A stretch of 64,000 nucleotides of DNA from Acidihalobacter ferrooxydans (GCF_001975725.1 NZ_CP019434.1:1695486-1759485); one strand, 5' to 3'; numbered from the stretch's first letter, positions 48,584-57,397 are shown. Program-made: numbers and translations. The notes: generated from the sequence alone by a model not told the origin.

Positions 48584-50074
48584 TCACCGGTCACACCCCG
48601 CCACGCTCAAGCCGAAACTGGCCTCGTTGATGGCGTAGTCCATCAAATTGGTGTCATGCACCGTGTACGGGAACACCCGCCAGTTGGAAAAAGACGGTGA
48701 CTTGATCTTGACCCGCGCAAGCCGTCCGTCGGCGCCGAAGAGCACGGTGTAGAACAGGGTGCCGCGCGGTGATTCGACCCAGCCCAGCCCCTCGGCAGTG
48801 GCTGCTGCATCCGGCAGTGGTGCGCGCACCGGGCCGGGTTCGAGCCGGGTCAATGCCTGGTAGATCAGGCTGAGTGATTCGTGCAGTTCGCCCATGCGCA
48901 CCTTAGCCCGGGCATGCGCGTCGCCTGCCTGTTCCACCGGCACATCGAAGCGCAGCTCGGCATAGGCTGCATAGGGGTGGTCGCGCCGGGTGTCGCGGTC
49001 GATGCCCGAGGCGCGCTCTACCGGCCCGGTGGCGCCCTGGTCATAGGCCGTCTGCCGCGTCAACGGGCCCGTAGTGATCAGCCGGTCGAGGTGGCTGCGG
49101 GTGTTTTCGAGATCGCGCAGATAGGATTCGATCTGCCGTTGCAGCTCGCGCAGCGCCTGATCCAGACCCGTGAAATCGAGATCGCGGCGCAGGCCACCGG
49201 GGGTCAGCAGCCCACGCGGCAGGCGGTTTCCGATGTGGCGACCGATGAGCTGCTTGACGCGCTCTTCCAGCAGCAGGCCTTGCGCCGCACCGACCTTGAG
49301 TGTGGTGGTCTGGCACAGATGGCCAAAGTAATGCAGATGATTGTACAGGCGCTCCAGCTCGGCGAGGATCAGGCGCAGCCAGTGCGCACGCCTGGGCACC
49401 TCGACGCCGAGCGCGTCCTCGACCGCCTGGCAGTAGGCCAAGGCGTGCGCCAGACTGCCGACGCCGGAGACACGCTCGGCGAGGATCACGCCTTGGGCGG
49501 CGCTCTGGCCCTCGAAGCGTCTTTCCATGCCGCGGTGCTTCCAGAACAGGCGCGGATGATAGTGCAGGATGCCTTCGCCGATATAAAGAAACTGGAATTC
49601 GGCCGATTCGACGACATCGGCGCGGATCGGCCCGAACGGCAGGTGCTGGATCGCCGGGTTGTCCTGTTTCGGCAGCCAGGCCTGGGTCGATACGCAGTCC
49701 AGCGGCGTGCCGTCGTCCAGCATCGGCGGAACAAGCGGTTTGACTCCTTCGTGCAGCACCAGCGACTGCGGATGTGGATGATGTTCGAAGCCGATGCCGA
49801 ACAGGTCGGCCATTTCGCTCTCGTACCAGGACAGCATGGGCAGGTGGTGCGCCAGCGAAGGCAGCGAACCGGTCACCGGTACACGCCATTCGACGAACGG
49901 CTCATGGGCGCCGCAAGACAGCAGATAACGGACTTCCAGCCCCTCGCTCGTTTGCAGCGCCCAGGCCATTTGCATGCGCCGGTGCGGGCTGTCGTGACCG
50001 GTTTCGCCAAAGGTCTCGCGCACCTTGTCAGGCAATGCGGCCGCGGCGAGACCGACGCTCACGCGGCGGTTCAT
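48584..50074 (-). CDS. hyfG: HyfG/NuoCD-like large subunit lacking NiFe ligands (Ehr type)
   Basis: The 496-residue protein joins a NuoC-like N-terminal domain (LSWYESEMADLFGIGFEHHP) to a large-subunit fold. In [NiFe] hydrogenases the N-terminal motif reads RxCGxC; here it is RVSGVG at residues 201-206. The C-terminal DPCxxC is replaced by a tail ending FGLSVAGCDR. Hence it cannot bind the NiFe centre. The protein resembles quinone/ferredoxin-linked Ehr or complex-I-like subunits. Start overlaps the upstream hyfF-like stop (ATGA). Its partner acceptor is unknown. Confidence 0.85.
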   Translation of the reverse strand: MNRRVSVGLAAAALPDKVRETFGETGHDSPHRRMQMAWALQTSEGLEVRYLLSCGAHEPFVEWRVPVTGSLPSLAHHLPMLSWYESEMADLFGIGFEHHPHPQSLVLHEGVKPLVPPMLDDGTPLDCVSTQAWLPKQDNPAIQHLPFGPIRADVVESAEFQFLYIGEGILHYHPRLFWKHRGMERRFEGQSAAQGVILAERVSGVGSLAHALAYCQAVEDALGVEVPRRAHWLRLILAELERLYNHLHYFGHLCQTTTLKVGAAQGLLLEERVKQLIGRHIGNRLPRGLLTPGGLRRDLDFTGLDQALRELQRQIESYLRDLENTRSHLDRLITTGPLTRQTAYDQGATGPVERASGIDRDTRRDHPYAAYAELRFDVPVEQAGDAHARAKVRMGELHESLSLIYQALTRLEPGPVRAPLPDAAATAEGLGWVESPRGTLFYTVLFGADGRLARVKIKSPSFSNWRVFPYTVHDTNLMDYAINEASFGLSVAGCDR

Positions 50075-51540
50075 GGCGCCGCCCCCACGCCGAGACTGGC
50101 GGCGATGTGCTGGAACAGCGCCCACAGGCCGTGCGGCAGCCACAGGCCAAGCAGCAACAACGGCAGCAGGCTCAGCCACATCGGCGCGGTCTGCCAGGTG
50201 CTCAGCGCGCGCGCTGGCGGCGTATCCGGCACAGCGCCGTAATACATGCGGCGGAAATGGGCGAGAAAGCCGATAAAGATGACGATCAGCAACAGGCCCA
50301 TCCATAGCGCCGCCCACCACTGCTGCCCGGCAAAGCCGGCGCGCAGGATGGTGAATTCGCTGATGAACAGGGCAAAAGGCGGCGCGCCGGTGATCGCGAT
50401 GGCCCCGGCCAGCCACAGGCTGCCGGTGACCGGGGAAAAGTCGCCGATCCGGCGCATGGCCTCCATGTCCTTGCTGCGGTAGGCGTGCATCATGTTGCCG
50501 GCGCCGAAGAACATGAGCGATTTATTGAGACTGTGATTGAGCATATGGAACAGCGCGCCGGCCACACCGAGTGGGCCGCCGAAGCCGAAGCCGAGCGCGA
50601 CCACCCCCATGTGCTCGACGCTGGAATAGGCCATCAGCCTCTTGGCGCCGGTCTGGCGGGTGATGAACAGGGCGGCGACCAGCAGCGAGAATGCGCCAAG
50701 CACGATCAGCACAATGTGCGGCAGCGCGCCCAGACCCGCCCGTTCGAGCACGCCGAGATAGCGCACCACGCCGAGCATGGCGCAGTTGAGCAAGGCGCCC
50801 GAGAGCATCGCCGAGACCGGCGCCGGGCCTTCGCTGTGCGCATCCGGCAACCAGGTGTGCATGGGCGCCAGGCCGACCTTGGTGCCGAAGCCGATCGCTA
50901 CCAGCAGGAAAGACAGGATCAACAGCGCTGGCGCGACATGCGGGGCGACCGCATCCAGCGAGGCCCAGGTCATGGCGTAGACCGGCCCGAGCGTGAAGGT
51001 GCCGCCCCAGTAGAACAACACGGTGCCCAGCAGTGCCAGCGCCAGCCCGGCCGACACCAGCACGATGTACTTCCACGCCGCCTCGATACACTCGGGTTCA
51101 CGCTGAAAGCCGACCAGAAAGGCGCTGACGATGGTGGTCAGATCGATGCAGATCCAGTACAGGCCGGGGTTGTTCTGCACCGGCGCGAGCAACATGGTCA
51201 GGCCGAAGGCCGCGAACAAGGCATAGTAGCGATGCAGGCGGCCAGCAGCCTCGGCCATCTGGCGCATATAGCCGATCGAGTACAGCGAGGCGAGCAGGTA
51301 GACCGTAGCCGTGCACAGGGTGACCCAGGCGGCAAAGCGATCCAGCAGGAGATAACCATGCAGCCAGACCAGGGGTTCGTGTACCCGCCAGGGCAAGGGC
51401 GCGGCCAGCGCGAAGACCAGCGCGGCTGCGGCAAGGTTGAGATATTCGGCGAAGCGCGGCCGCGCGATCAGCAGGCTGAGCAGGATCGCCAGCGTAGGGG
51501 CGGCGAGTATCAGATAGACGGTGGCGCTCAGATCGGGCAT
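50071..51540 (-). CDS. hyfF: HyfF/NuoN-like antiporter subunit
   Basis: The 489-residue membrane protein is related to NuoN/HyfF proton-channel subunits. It has about 14 helices, the conserved FGTKVGLAPMHTWLPDAHSE with the central channel Lys and Glu, and the segment HSLNKSLMFFGAGNMMHA with the second Lys. It is one of two antiporter-like subunits in this operon, overlapping hyfG by four bases. Confidence 0.88.
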   Translation of the reverse strand: MPDLSATVYLILAAPTLAILLSLLIARPRFAEYLNLAAAALVFALAAPLPWRVHEPLVWLHGYLLLDRFAAWVTLCTATVYLLASLYSIGYMRQMAEAAGRLHRYYALFAAFGLTMLLAPVQNNPGLYWICIDLTTIVSAFLVGFQREPECIEAAWKYIVLVSAGLALALLGTVLFYWGGTFTLGPVYAMTWASLDAVAPHVAPALLILSFLLVAIGFGTKVGLAPMHTWLPDAHSEGPAPVSAMLSGALLNCAMLGVVRYLGVLERAGLGALPHIVLIVLGAFSLLVAALFITRQTGAKRLMAYSSVEHMGVVALGFGFGGPLGVAGALFHMLNHSLNKSLMFFGAGNMMHAYRSKDMEAMRRIGDFSPVTGSLWLAGAIAITGAPPFALFISEFTILRAGFAGQQWWAALWMGLLLIVIFIGFLAHFRRMYYGAVPDTPPARALSTWQTAPMWLSLLPLLLLGLWLPHGLWALFQHIAASLGVGAAP

Positions 51541-51544
51541 GGCG

Positions 51545-52225
51545 TCATCCCACCAGTCGCTTGAGGTCGTGCGAGCTGGTGCTGCCGACGTGGGTCTTGA
51601 GATAGCGCGTCAGCAGGCCAAAGGCGCTGACGATGACCAGCAGGTCGAACAGGATGACCAGTTCCAGCAGCAGCGGCATGCCCGGCACCAGAATCTGCGA
51701 GCCGAGAAAGATGCCGTTTTCGATCAGCAGCAGACCGAGGATGTGGCTGACCGCCTCGGTGCGCAGCACCATCATCAGAAAGCCGATCAGCTTGAGTCCG
51801 AACATCGCGGTCAGGGCCAACACCGCAATGTTGCTGGCCAGCCCCATGCGCACGCCCAGATGCGCGGACACCTCATAGGCGAAAACCACCAGCACGATAC
51901 CGAGCACCAGACTGCGCGCCGGACTCAGGCGGGCGTGAATCTCGCGCTGCACCTGCAGGCCGTTGACGATGCGCAGCAGCAGGTAAGGCAGCAGCAGACC
52001 GCGAAACAGAATGGTCAGCACCGCGATGGCGTACAGCTCGGGATAGTGGCCATACAGACCGATGGTGATCGACAGCCCCGCAATCACCCAGGACTCGATG
52101 GCGAAGGCCCAGATATGATTCTTCAGCCAGTGCGAGCCAAGCATGACAAAGGACAGCGTCAGCGCGATGATCACCAGCAGGCTGAACAGTGCGCTGGCGA
52201 GTGGATCGAGATGAAAGATCAACAC
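51545..52225 (-). CDS. hyfE: HyfE-like membrane subunit
   Basis: The protein of about 226 residues has six to seven helices and resembles HyfE, a NuoK-related subunit with an extended N-terminus. The core segment FGLKLIGFLMMVLRTEAVSH is visible. The frame also starts at GTG 52234, but GAGG lies eight bases before GTG 52225, which is preferred. It begins right after the NuoH-like gene and is followed 4 bases later by hyfF. Confidence 0.75.
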   Translation of the reverse strand: MLIFHLDPLASALFSLLVIIALTLSFVMLGSHWLKNHIWAFAIESWVIAGLSITIGLYGHYPELYAIAVLTILFRGLLLPYLLLRIVNGLQVQREIHARLSPARSLVLGIVLVVFAYEVSAHLGVRMGLASNIAVLALTAMFGLKLIGFLMMVLRTEAVSHILGLLLIENGIFLGSQILVPGMPLLLELVILFDLLVIVSAFGLLTRYLKTHVGSTSSHDLKRLVG

Positions 52226-52235
52226 GACGCGCACC

Positions 52236-53183
52236 TCACAATTGGTTCGCGATGATGGCCAGCAAGGCCAACAGGAAAGACAGGGCCAGCGGTTCCTGAT
52301 ACCGATAAAAGCGCAGCCGCGACTGAGTCGTTTCCACGGTCACCATCAACAGTCCGACCAGGGCCCATTTGCCAAGCAGCGCCAGCAGGCTGCCGAGCAC
52401 TCCCAGCGGGGTGCCCAGCGCCGACAGTCCCCAGGGAATGGTCAGCACATTTAGAAAGATGGTGTAGAGGATCGCCTGTTTCATCCACCCCGCCCATTTG
52501 AGCAACGCCAGCAGTGGCCCCGAGTATTCGAGGATGCGCGCCTCGCCAATCATGTAGATCTCCCACTGGATACTGGAATGGATCGGCAGGCGTTCGGTCT
52601 CCACGGTGAGCAGAATAAAAAACGCCGCAACCAGAAACAGATGCGACGGCGACCAGTACACCGCCGGCTGTGCCACCAGCAGGTGATTGACCACGAACGG
52701 CAGCATCGACTTGGCGAACAGGGTGATGCCGACAAACACCAGAATCAGCGTCGGCTCGGCCAGAATGGCCAGCATGGACTCGCGGCTGGAGCCCAGTCCG
52801 CCGTAGGGATGCCCGCTGTCCAGCCCGGCCAGCAGAATGGAGAATCCGGCCAGGGTCAGGATCAGGCCGCCGCCGAGGATGTCGCCCATGTCCGACAAGG
52901 GCAGGGGGTAGTTGGTCAGCACCGGGATCAGCAACGGCACGATCAGCATGGCGGTGAAGGCGACGAACGGGGCGGACCAGAACACCCAGGTGGCCGTCTC
53001 GGGGAGCACCAGTTCCTTATGAAACAGCTTCCACAGGTCACGGTAGGGCTGGAAAATGGACGGCCCGGCACCACGCTGCACACGTTCTTCGGCGGTGACG
53101 ATGAAGCCGTGCAACAGGGGAGAGAAAATCAGAACGGTCAGCACCTGACCGATTTGCAGTACGGATTGAGGGAGGGTCGTCAT
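52236..53183 (-). CDS. hyfC: HyfC/NuoH-like membrane subunit
   Basis: The 315-residue protein has about eight helices and typical NuoH features: AEERVQRGAGPSIFQPYRDL near the N-terminus and the acidic loop TVETERLPIHSSIQWEI. It joins the hydrophilic and antiporter parts of the complex. Start MTTLPQSVLQ is chosen over a frame 19 codons longer because it follows a GGGAGG sequence. It is the first gene of the operon hyfC-E-F-G-I-B-crcB-DUF190. Confidence 0.85.
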   Translation of the reverse strand: MTTLPQSVLQIGQVLTVLIFSPLLHGFIVTAEERVQRGAGPSIFQPYRDLWKLFHKELVLPETATWVFWSAPFVAFTAMLIVPLLIPVLTNYPLPLSDMGDILGGGLILTLAGFSILLAGLDSGHPYGGLGSSRESMLAILAEPTLILVFVGITLFAKSMLPFVVNHLLVAQPAVYWSPSHLFLVAAFFILLTVETERLPIHSSIQWEIYMIGEARILEYSGPLLALLKWAGWMKQAILYTIFLNVLTIPWGLSALGTPLGVLGSLLALLGKWALVGLLMVTVETTQSRLRFYRYQEPLALSFLLALLAIIANQL

Positions 53184-53244
53184 GCGGGCGGCCTTCGTTA
53201 AACTCCAGATACGACAAGTACTCCGCGCTATACGCGGCACCTGT

Positions 53245-53296
53245 AGGAGTCATCAGCCGAGGCCGGCGGTTCGCGGCGAACTCCATCGCCGTGTTC
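53245..53296 (+). repeat. R4 direct repeat, left copy
   Basis: AGGAGTCATCAGCCGAGGCC and the following GGCGGTTCGCGGCGAACTCC block match 56539-56589 at roughly 85 percent with one indel. It lies between the stop of the MutS-like gene and the start of hyfC. The two copies flank the MutS-like pair in direct orientation. Confidence 0.7.
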
Positions 53297-53305
53297 AGTT
53301 GCTTT

Positions 53306-54853
53306 TTAAGCAGTATGTGGTGTCTTGTCAACTTTTTCGGTGCTGTTATCGACATTTTCGATAAAAATGCGTTCAAAGATGTCTTTGCCGAAACTCGTGT
53401 CCAGCGGTGCGGATGGCAGCACGCGAAAGCTGCGTTCGCCATCATCCAGCCGTTCGGCGCGCAGGTAGAGCACGTCGGCGCAGCCGGTTTCGTGGAGGGT
53501 ATGCGCGAAGGAGTACAAATGCGTCACGAAGACGCATTTGATGTGCCGTTCGAGCAGTGCGGTGCAGACCTGTCGCGCGACTTCCGAGCCTTCTTTCTCG
53601 TTGGTGGCGGCGAAGGACTCGTTGAGCAGCAGCAGGGCATGCGGCGCCAGTTCGTCGACGATGTCGCTCATGCGCAGCAATTCCTCCTCGAACTTACCGC
53701 TGTGCATGGCGGCGTCTTCGGTTTGCTTGAAGTGAGTAAAAATGCGCGTACAAAGGTTCGCGCTGAAACGTTCGGCAGTGATGAACAAACCGGCCTGGAG
53801 CATGATCTGCGCGATTCCGAGCGCGCGCAGGAAGGTCGATTTACCGCCACGGTTGGCACCTGTGACGATGAGCATGCTGATGTCGTCGGCGGCAAGATCG
53901 TTCGGCACGGCCGGCTGCGAAGTGCTCAGCGTGAGGCAGGCGTCGTACAGTCCGGTGGCCGCGAGGCGCCGCTGTTCGGTGGGGACCGGTTCGGGGAAGC
54001 AGAGCCCGGCGCCGGTTTTGCTCAGCGCGGCGTGCAGGTTCATGGTGGCGATGTAGAAGGCCAGTTCGCTGCGCATCTGTTTGAAAAAACCGAGTACATG
54101 ATCGCCGGCCTGGGCCAGGGCGTCGGCCACCGTGGCGATGCCGCGCTCGCGCAATTCGGCGAGTGCCGTATGCCCGGCTTCGTCGCGCTCCGCGATCCGA
54201 AAGGTGTATTCGTCGGCATGGTTGAGCGGCAGCAGGCGTTGTAGCCAGTTGTCGTCTTCGCGCAGTTCCTTGAGCGCGTAGTTCGCGCCTTTGTTGCCGG
54301 GGCCGAGTTGCGCGCCGATCAGCACGCCGTGTTTGAAGCGCAGCGTTTCGATCTGTGCTTCGAGTACGCTCAGATACGCGTCATCGAGTTCCTTGTCCAG
54401 CCTGTCGAACAGGGTTCTGAAGCCTTCCGATTCAAATTCATGCGCATGATCCTTCGAGAAGTTTCTGATGGTCCTGATCTGCTCCAGCAGCATGCTCAGC
54501 AATTCGACGCCGCGGTGCAGAAGGCTCGTCGGCGAGTGCCCGAAGGCCCAGAAGCGCATTGCGCGCCGCTCGGTGTCGAGCGTGTCGAGTACCGTGGCAT
54601 AGAGCGCGCGAATCCGCTCCGGATGCGCGAGACAATCGCGTAACACCTGCTGGCGGTAGCGCACCATGCGCACACTGGCGGGTGTGGCCGCAAGCAGTAC
54701 CGCGCGCGAGATGGTGCGCAGAAAGTCATCGTCGCCGGCCATGGCTGCGAGGAGCGTATCGAGTTCGAGATCGCGGGCAACCGTTTCCGCCTGGGCCGGC
54801 AGGGCGGCATCGGGGTCGAAATCGCGGTCGGGGTACAGCAGGTGGACGTTCAT
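53306..54853 (-). CDS. MutS-family ATPase, clamp/lever-lacking (gene 2 of pair)
   Basis: The 515-residue protein has the MutS ATPase domain with Walker A TGANRGGKST at 331-340 and a Walker-B-like LLLLNESFAATN at 407-418, where the usual Asp before Glu is Asn. The N-terminal 300 residues look like the helical MutS core (domain III), without a mismatch-recognition or clamp domain and without an Smr domain. A segment near HSGKFEEELLRM resembles the MutS signature. It overlaps gene 1 by ATGA, so a heterodimer is likely. Function in DNA repair or structure surveillance is unproven. Confidence 0.8.
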   Translation of the reverse strand: MNVHLLYPDRDFDPDAALPAQAETVARDLELDTLLAAMAGDDDFLRTISRAVLLAATPASVRMVRYRQQVLRDCLAHPERIRALYATVLDTLDTERRAMRFWAFGHSPTSLLHRGVELLSMLLEQIRTIRNFSKDHAHEFESEGFRTLFDRLDKELDDAYLSVLEAQIETLRFKHGVLIGAQLGPGNKGANYALKELREDDNWLQRLLPLNHADEYTFRIAERDEAGHTALAELRERGIATVADALAQAGDHVLGFFKQMRSELAFYIATMNLHAALSKTGAGLCFPEPVPTEQRRLAATGLYDACLTLSTSQPAVPNDLAADDISMLIVTGANRGGKSTFLRALGIAQIMLQAGLFITAERFSANLCTRIFTHFKQTEDAAMHSGKFEEELLRMSDIVDELAPHALLLLNESFAATNEKEGSEVARQVCTALLERHIKCVFVTHLYSFAHTLHETGCADVLYLRAERLDDGERSFRVLPSAPLDTSFGKDIFERIFIENVDNSTEKVDKTPHTA

Positions 54854-56511
54854 GTGGGCAGTCGCTCCAGCAGCGCGTGGTAGGTGAGCCGGTATTTACC
54901 GGCCAGACTGAGCGCGTAGGCGATGCCGTCCGCGGCGCGCCGTTCGATGCGGTAGGTGCGCTGCGTCGGATCGCCCGGCACTATCGAACCGGCCATGCTC
55001 ACCACGCTCGGATCGGCTGTGGCGAGTTCGTCGATGAACGTCACCCAGGCGGCGACGAACTCGCGCTGCACGAGGCGGGCGAGTATCTCACGGCTCAGGT
55101 AGAGCGCGTCGGCGTAGGTCGTCGAATCGAAAATTTCATTGAACAGAATCAGGCTGTCGTTGCTGGCGCGGGTGAATGTCTCATGCAGACGCATCAGATC
55201 GTCTTCGAGCTTGCTGCGACGGGTGGCAATGTCTTCGCGGCGCTCGAAATGCGTGAAGATGCGGTCGCACAGCAGCAGGCGAACGTTCGCGCCGGGCACG
55301 CAGCAACCGAGCCCGCCCAGGTGATGTAACTGCCCCAGCATGCGTGCGAACGTGGTTTTACCGCTTTGGTTGGGGCCGGTGACGACAAAGATGCGTTCCT
55401 CGTCCTGCAAGTGAAATGCGTTGTCCACGGGCGTTTCGCCGCTGCCGGCCAGCGTGGTCGCAAGGGCGAGGTCGAAGGCATGGTCGGCGTGGAGCGCGCG
55501 GTCGTCGGTGGCGAACTCGGGGTAGGAAAACGTCAGCCCCGCCGCGCGCAGCGGAGCGATGTAGTCGAGCCATGCGAGGTGGAACTGCATCTCGCGCTCG
55601 CAGGTGGCGACTTGCGTCGCAATGAACGGATAACGCGCAAAATCCACGGCACGCCCAGCGGGTGAGGGGGTGGCCAGCGCGGCGGGCGCGGCGGCGTAGC
55701 GCTCGCAAAATGCGCCAAGCTCGGAGAACAGTTCGGCGTAAAGTTGTGCGACGCCATCCAGAATCCGGGCTTCGACCGCGTTCATCTCTATCGCATCGGT
55801 GAAGCGGAACGCATGCGTTTCGACAGCCCTCAGCCTGAAGCGGTCGAAGGCACGCTCAACCTGCGGGCTGTAATCGGGCTCGCCCTCATCCCGCCGGACC
55901 GTGATTCGATTGTCGCGGATCAGAAGGGTGTAGCGCACGGCGTCCAGAGCCGTCCGCAGGGTCTGCGTTGCCTGCGCCAGGGTCTTGAATGCTTCGCTTT
56001 CGGTATAGGTGCGCAGAACGCCGAGCAGGGCGCGCAAACCTTCGGATTCGACCGTATTCAGGTCGCCGACGAGCGCGCTGACCGCGGCGCAGTAAATGGC
56101 TGCCGCATCGAGCTGGTCACGCTGGCGCTGCAAGGGGTAATACGCCGCCTCCGCGCGCTCCAGCAAAGCGCGCATGGCCTGCATCTGCTGCGCGAAATGC
56201 CGGCAGCCGGCATAAAGTGCCGGGCGTTCCAGATCGCGCATGATCGCCTGCCGGTAACGAACCGTCGGCGCGTGGTGCGGCAGATGGCGAAAGAACGGCT
56301 CCAGGGCATAGTCCTCCCGGCCGGCGGTGACGGCGCCAACGATCTGGTCGAGGTTGAGATCGGTGAACCAGGGTGGTTCGGGCGCATCGGCCGGCGGTTC
56401 TGTATGGGGAAACAAAATGCTCGCGGCATGCCCGGTCGACGCATCGACAGGCCGCGATTGCGGCGATGGGTGGGGTGATGGCGGAGGCAGAGAATGGCTG
56501 GAATCGGACAT
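54850..56511 (-). CDS. MutS-family ATPase (gene 1 of pair)
   Basis: The protein of about 553 residues is a paralogue of its neighbour. Walker A is TGPNQSGKTTF at 378-388 and the Walker-B-like segment is LILFNEIFDST, again Asn-Glu rather than Asp-Glu. Both proteins share IFTHF ahead of a helical signature region. The first 45 residues are Pro/Ser-rich and disordered-looking. No mismatch-binding domain is seen. Start MSDSSHSLPP is preferred over an ATG 12 codons upstream that lies in the R4 region. Confidence 0.8.
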   Translation of the reverse strand: MSDSSHSLPPPSPHPSPQSRPVDASTGHAASILFPHTEPPADAPEPPWFTDLNLDQIVGAVTAGREDYALEPFFRHLPHHAPTVRYRQAIMRDLERPALYAGCRHFAQQMQAMRALLERAEAAYYPLQRQRDQLDAAAIYCAAVSALVGDLNTVESEGLRALLGVLRTYTESEAFKTLAQATQTLRTALDAVRYTLLIRDNRITVRRDEGEPDYSPQVERAFDRFRLRAVETHAFRFTDAIEMNAVEARILDGVAQLYAELFSELGAFCERYAAAPAALATPSPAGRAVDFARYPFIATQVATCEREMQFHLAWLDYIAPLRAAGLTFSYPEFATDDRALHADHAFDLALATTLAGSGETPVDNAFHLQDEERIFVVTGPNQSGKTTFARMLGQLHHLGGLGCCVPGANVRLLLCDRIFTHFERREDIATRRSKLEDDLMRLHETFTRASNDSLILFNEIFDSTTYADALYLSREILARLVQREFVAAWVTFIDELATADPSVVSMAGSIVPGDPTQRTYRIERRAADGIAYALSLAGKYRLTYHALLERLPT

Positions 56512-56538
56512 GGCAGGCTCCCGTGCAGCGCGCAACTC

Positions 56539-56589
56539 AGGAGTCATCGGCCGGGATGGCGGTTTGTGGCGAACTCCAGCGCCATGTCT
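56539..56589 (+). repeat. R4 direct repeat, right copy
   Basis: AGGAGTCATCGGCCGGGATG and the following GGCGGTTTGTGGCGAACTCC block match the left copy at 53245-53296. Both contain GGAGT and ACTCC arms about 30 bases apart, so each could fold. It lies just upstream of gene 1 of the MutS-like pair. Confidence 0.7.
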
Positions 56590-56624
56590 ATACCTGTTTA
56601 GTGTCCAATGTGCCGGTTAAGTTC

Positions 56625-56652
56625 AACCCGGATAATCCATTAGGCGAGCGCC
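56625..56652 (+). repeat. R2 terminus fragment
   Basis: AACCCGGATAATCCATTAGG and the next eight bases match the left terminus of the R2 element at 61915 and the inverted right end of R2 copy 2. It is an isolated end fragment in the gap upstream of the MutS-like pair. Confidence 0.5.
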
Positions 56653-56700
56653 CGATTGTGACGCGCCGCGATGGCTGGACGTTGGAGCCGACAGTCGCTT

Positions 56701-57213
56701 CTAGCCGACGAACGCCAGCCGACGCAGATGCGGATCGTCGATGGAGTAATCCCACAGACGCTGGAATTCGGCGCTGAGCGACCGCGCCCAGCGGCGGTCA
56801 TGCATGCTGACGCGTGCTTCGTATACAGTCGTTTGAGGTTGATAGAACACACCATCGTCGGCGATCAGAAAACCGTGCATGCTATGCCGATGCTCGGGCG
56901 CGATGCGGCGTATCTCGATGTGACTGGGGATCTGCTGCGCCAGTCGGAGCAACCGATGGCCCTGCCGTACCAGGGTGTCGTGCTCGCGTATCAGCAGACG
57001 AACCCGGGCGTGTCGCCCGTTGCGGGCGAGGTGTGACACTGCTTCGGTAAATGACTCTTCGTTGTAAAGCAGAGGTTCGAGTTCGTGGCTGCAAATGGCC
57101 AGATCGTACTTTGCCGCCTGTACCAGCGACAGCGTGGCACAGCGTATCGCCGCCAGACCTTCCAGACGTTCGGCGTCGTCACTGACCTCGGGTGGGGAAA
57201 CAGGTGGTTCCAT
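56701..57213 (-). CDS. DUF7931-like, phospholipase-D-like fold protein
   Basis: The 170-residue protein resembles small proteobacterial proteins with a PLD-like half: KYDLAICSHELEPLLYNEES, ARVRLLIREHDTLVRQGHRL and RIAPEHRHSMHGFLIADDGV. No complete HKD catalytic motif is present, so enzymatic function is doubtful. It is cooriented with the downstream MutS-like pair but separated by 189 bases with repeats. Confidence 0.55.
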   Translation of the reverse strand: MEPPVSPPEVSDDAERLEGLAAIRCATLSLVQAAKYDLAICSHELEPLLYNEESFTEAVSHLARNGRHARVRLLIREHDTLVRQGHRLLRLAQQIPSHIEIRRIAPEHRHSMHGFLIADDGVFYQPQTTVYEARVSMHDRRWARSLSAEFQRLWDYSIDDPHLRRLAFVG

Positions 57214-57268
57214 GTTTTTTATCTCATGCCGTAGGGGCGTATCGCCTGTGTTGAACGCCGATACTCTT

Positions 57269-57397
57269 TCCGCCCGGATATTTCACAACCATCACCGATC
57301 TCGCGGGGTTCTTGATTCCGCACGGAATATTTCTTCAGACGGCCGTCATCACTGATACGTCGCTCCTTCGGAAATCTCCTTTGTGAAACATCCGGCC
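57269..57397 (+). repeat. R1 element, copy E (internally deleted)
   Basis: CCCGGATATTTCACAACC at the left, the inner blocks GATACGTCGCTCCTTCGG and TTTGTGAAACATCCGG at the right. Relative to copy C it lacks about 38 bases between two GTGAAA/TGAAAT-like repeats near the right end, consistent with a recombination deletion. It abuts R2 copy 2. Confidence 0.75.

Noticed and set aside
48584-50074. Annotating the large subunit as a [NiFe] hydrogenase (formate hydrogenlyase subunit)
   Set aside because: The N-terminal CxxC and C-terminal CxxC nickel ligands are missing.
21875-57397. R1 copies as a CRISPR array or as rho-independent terminators
   Set aside because: Copies are kilobases apart, in both orientations, and lack the T runs and compact stems of terminators; there are no cas genes.
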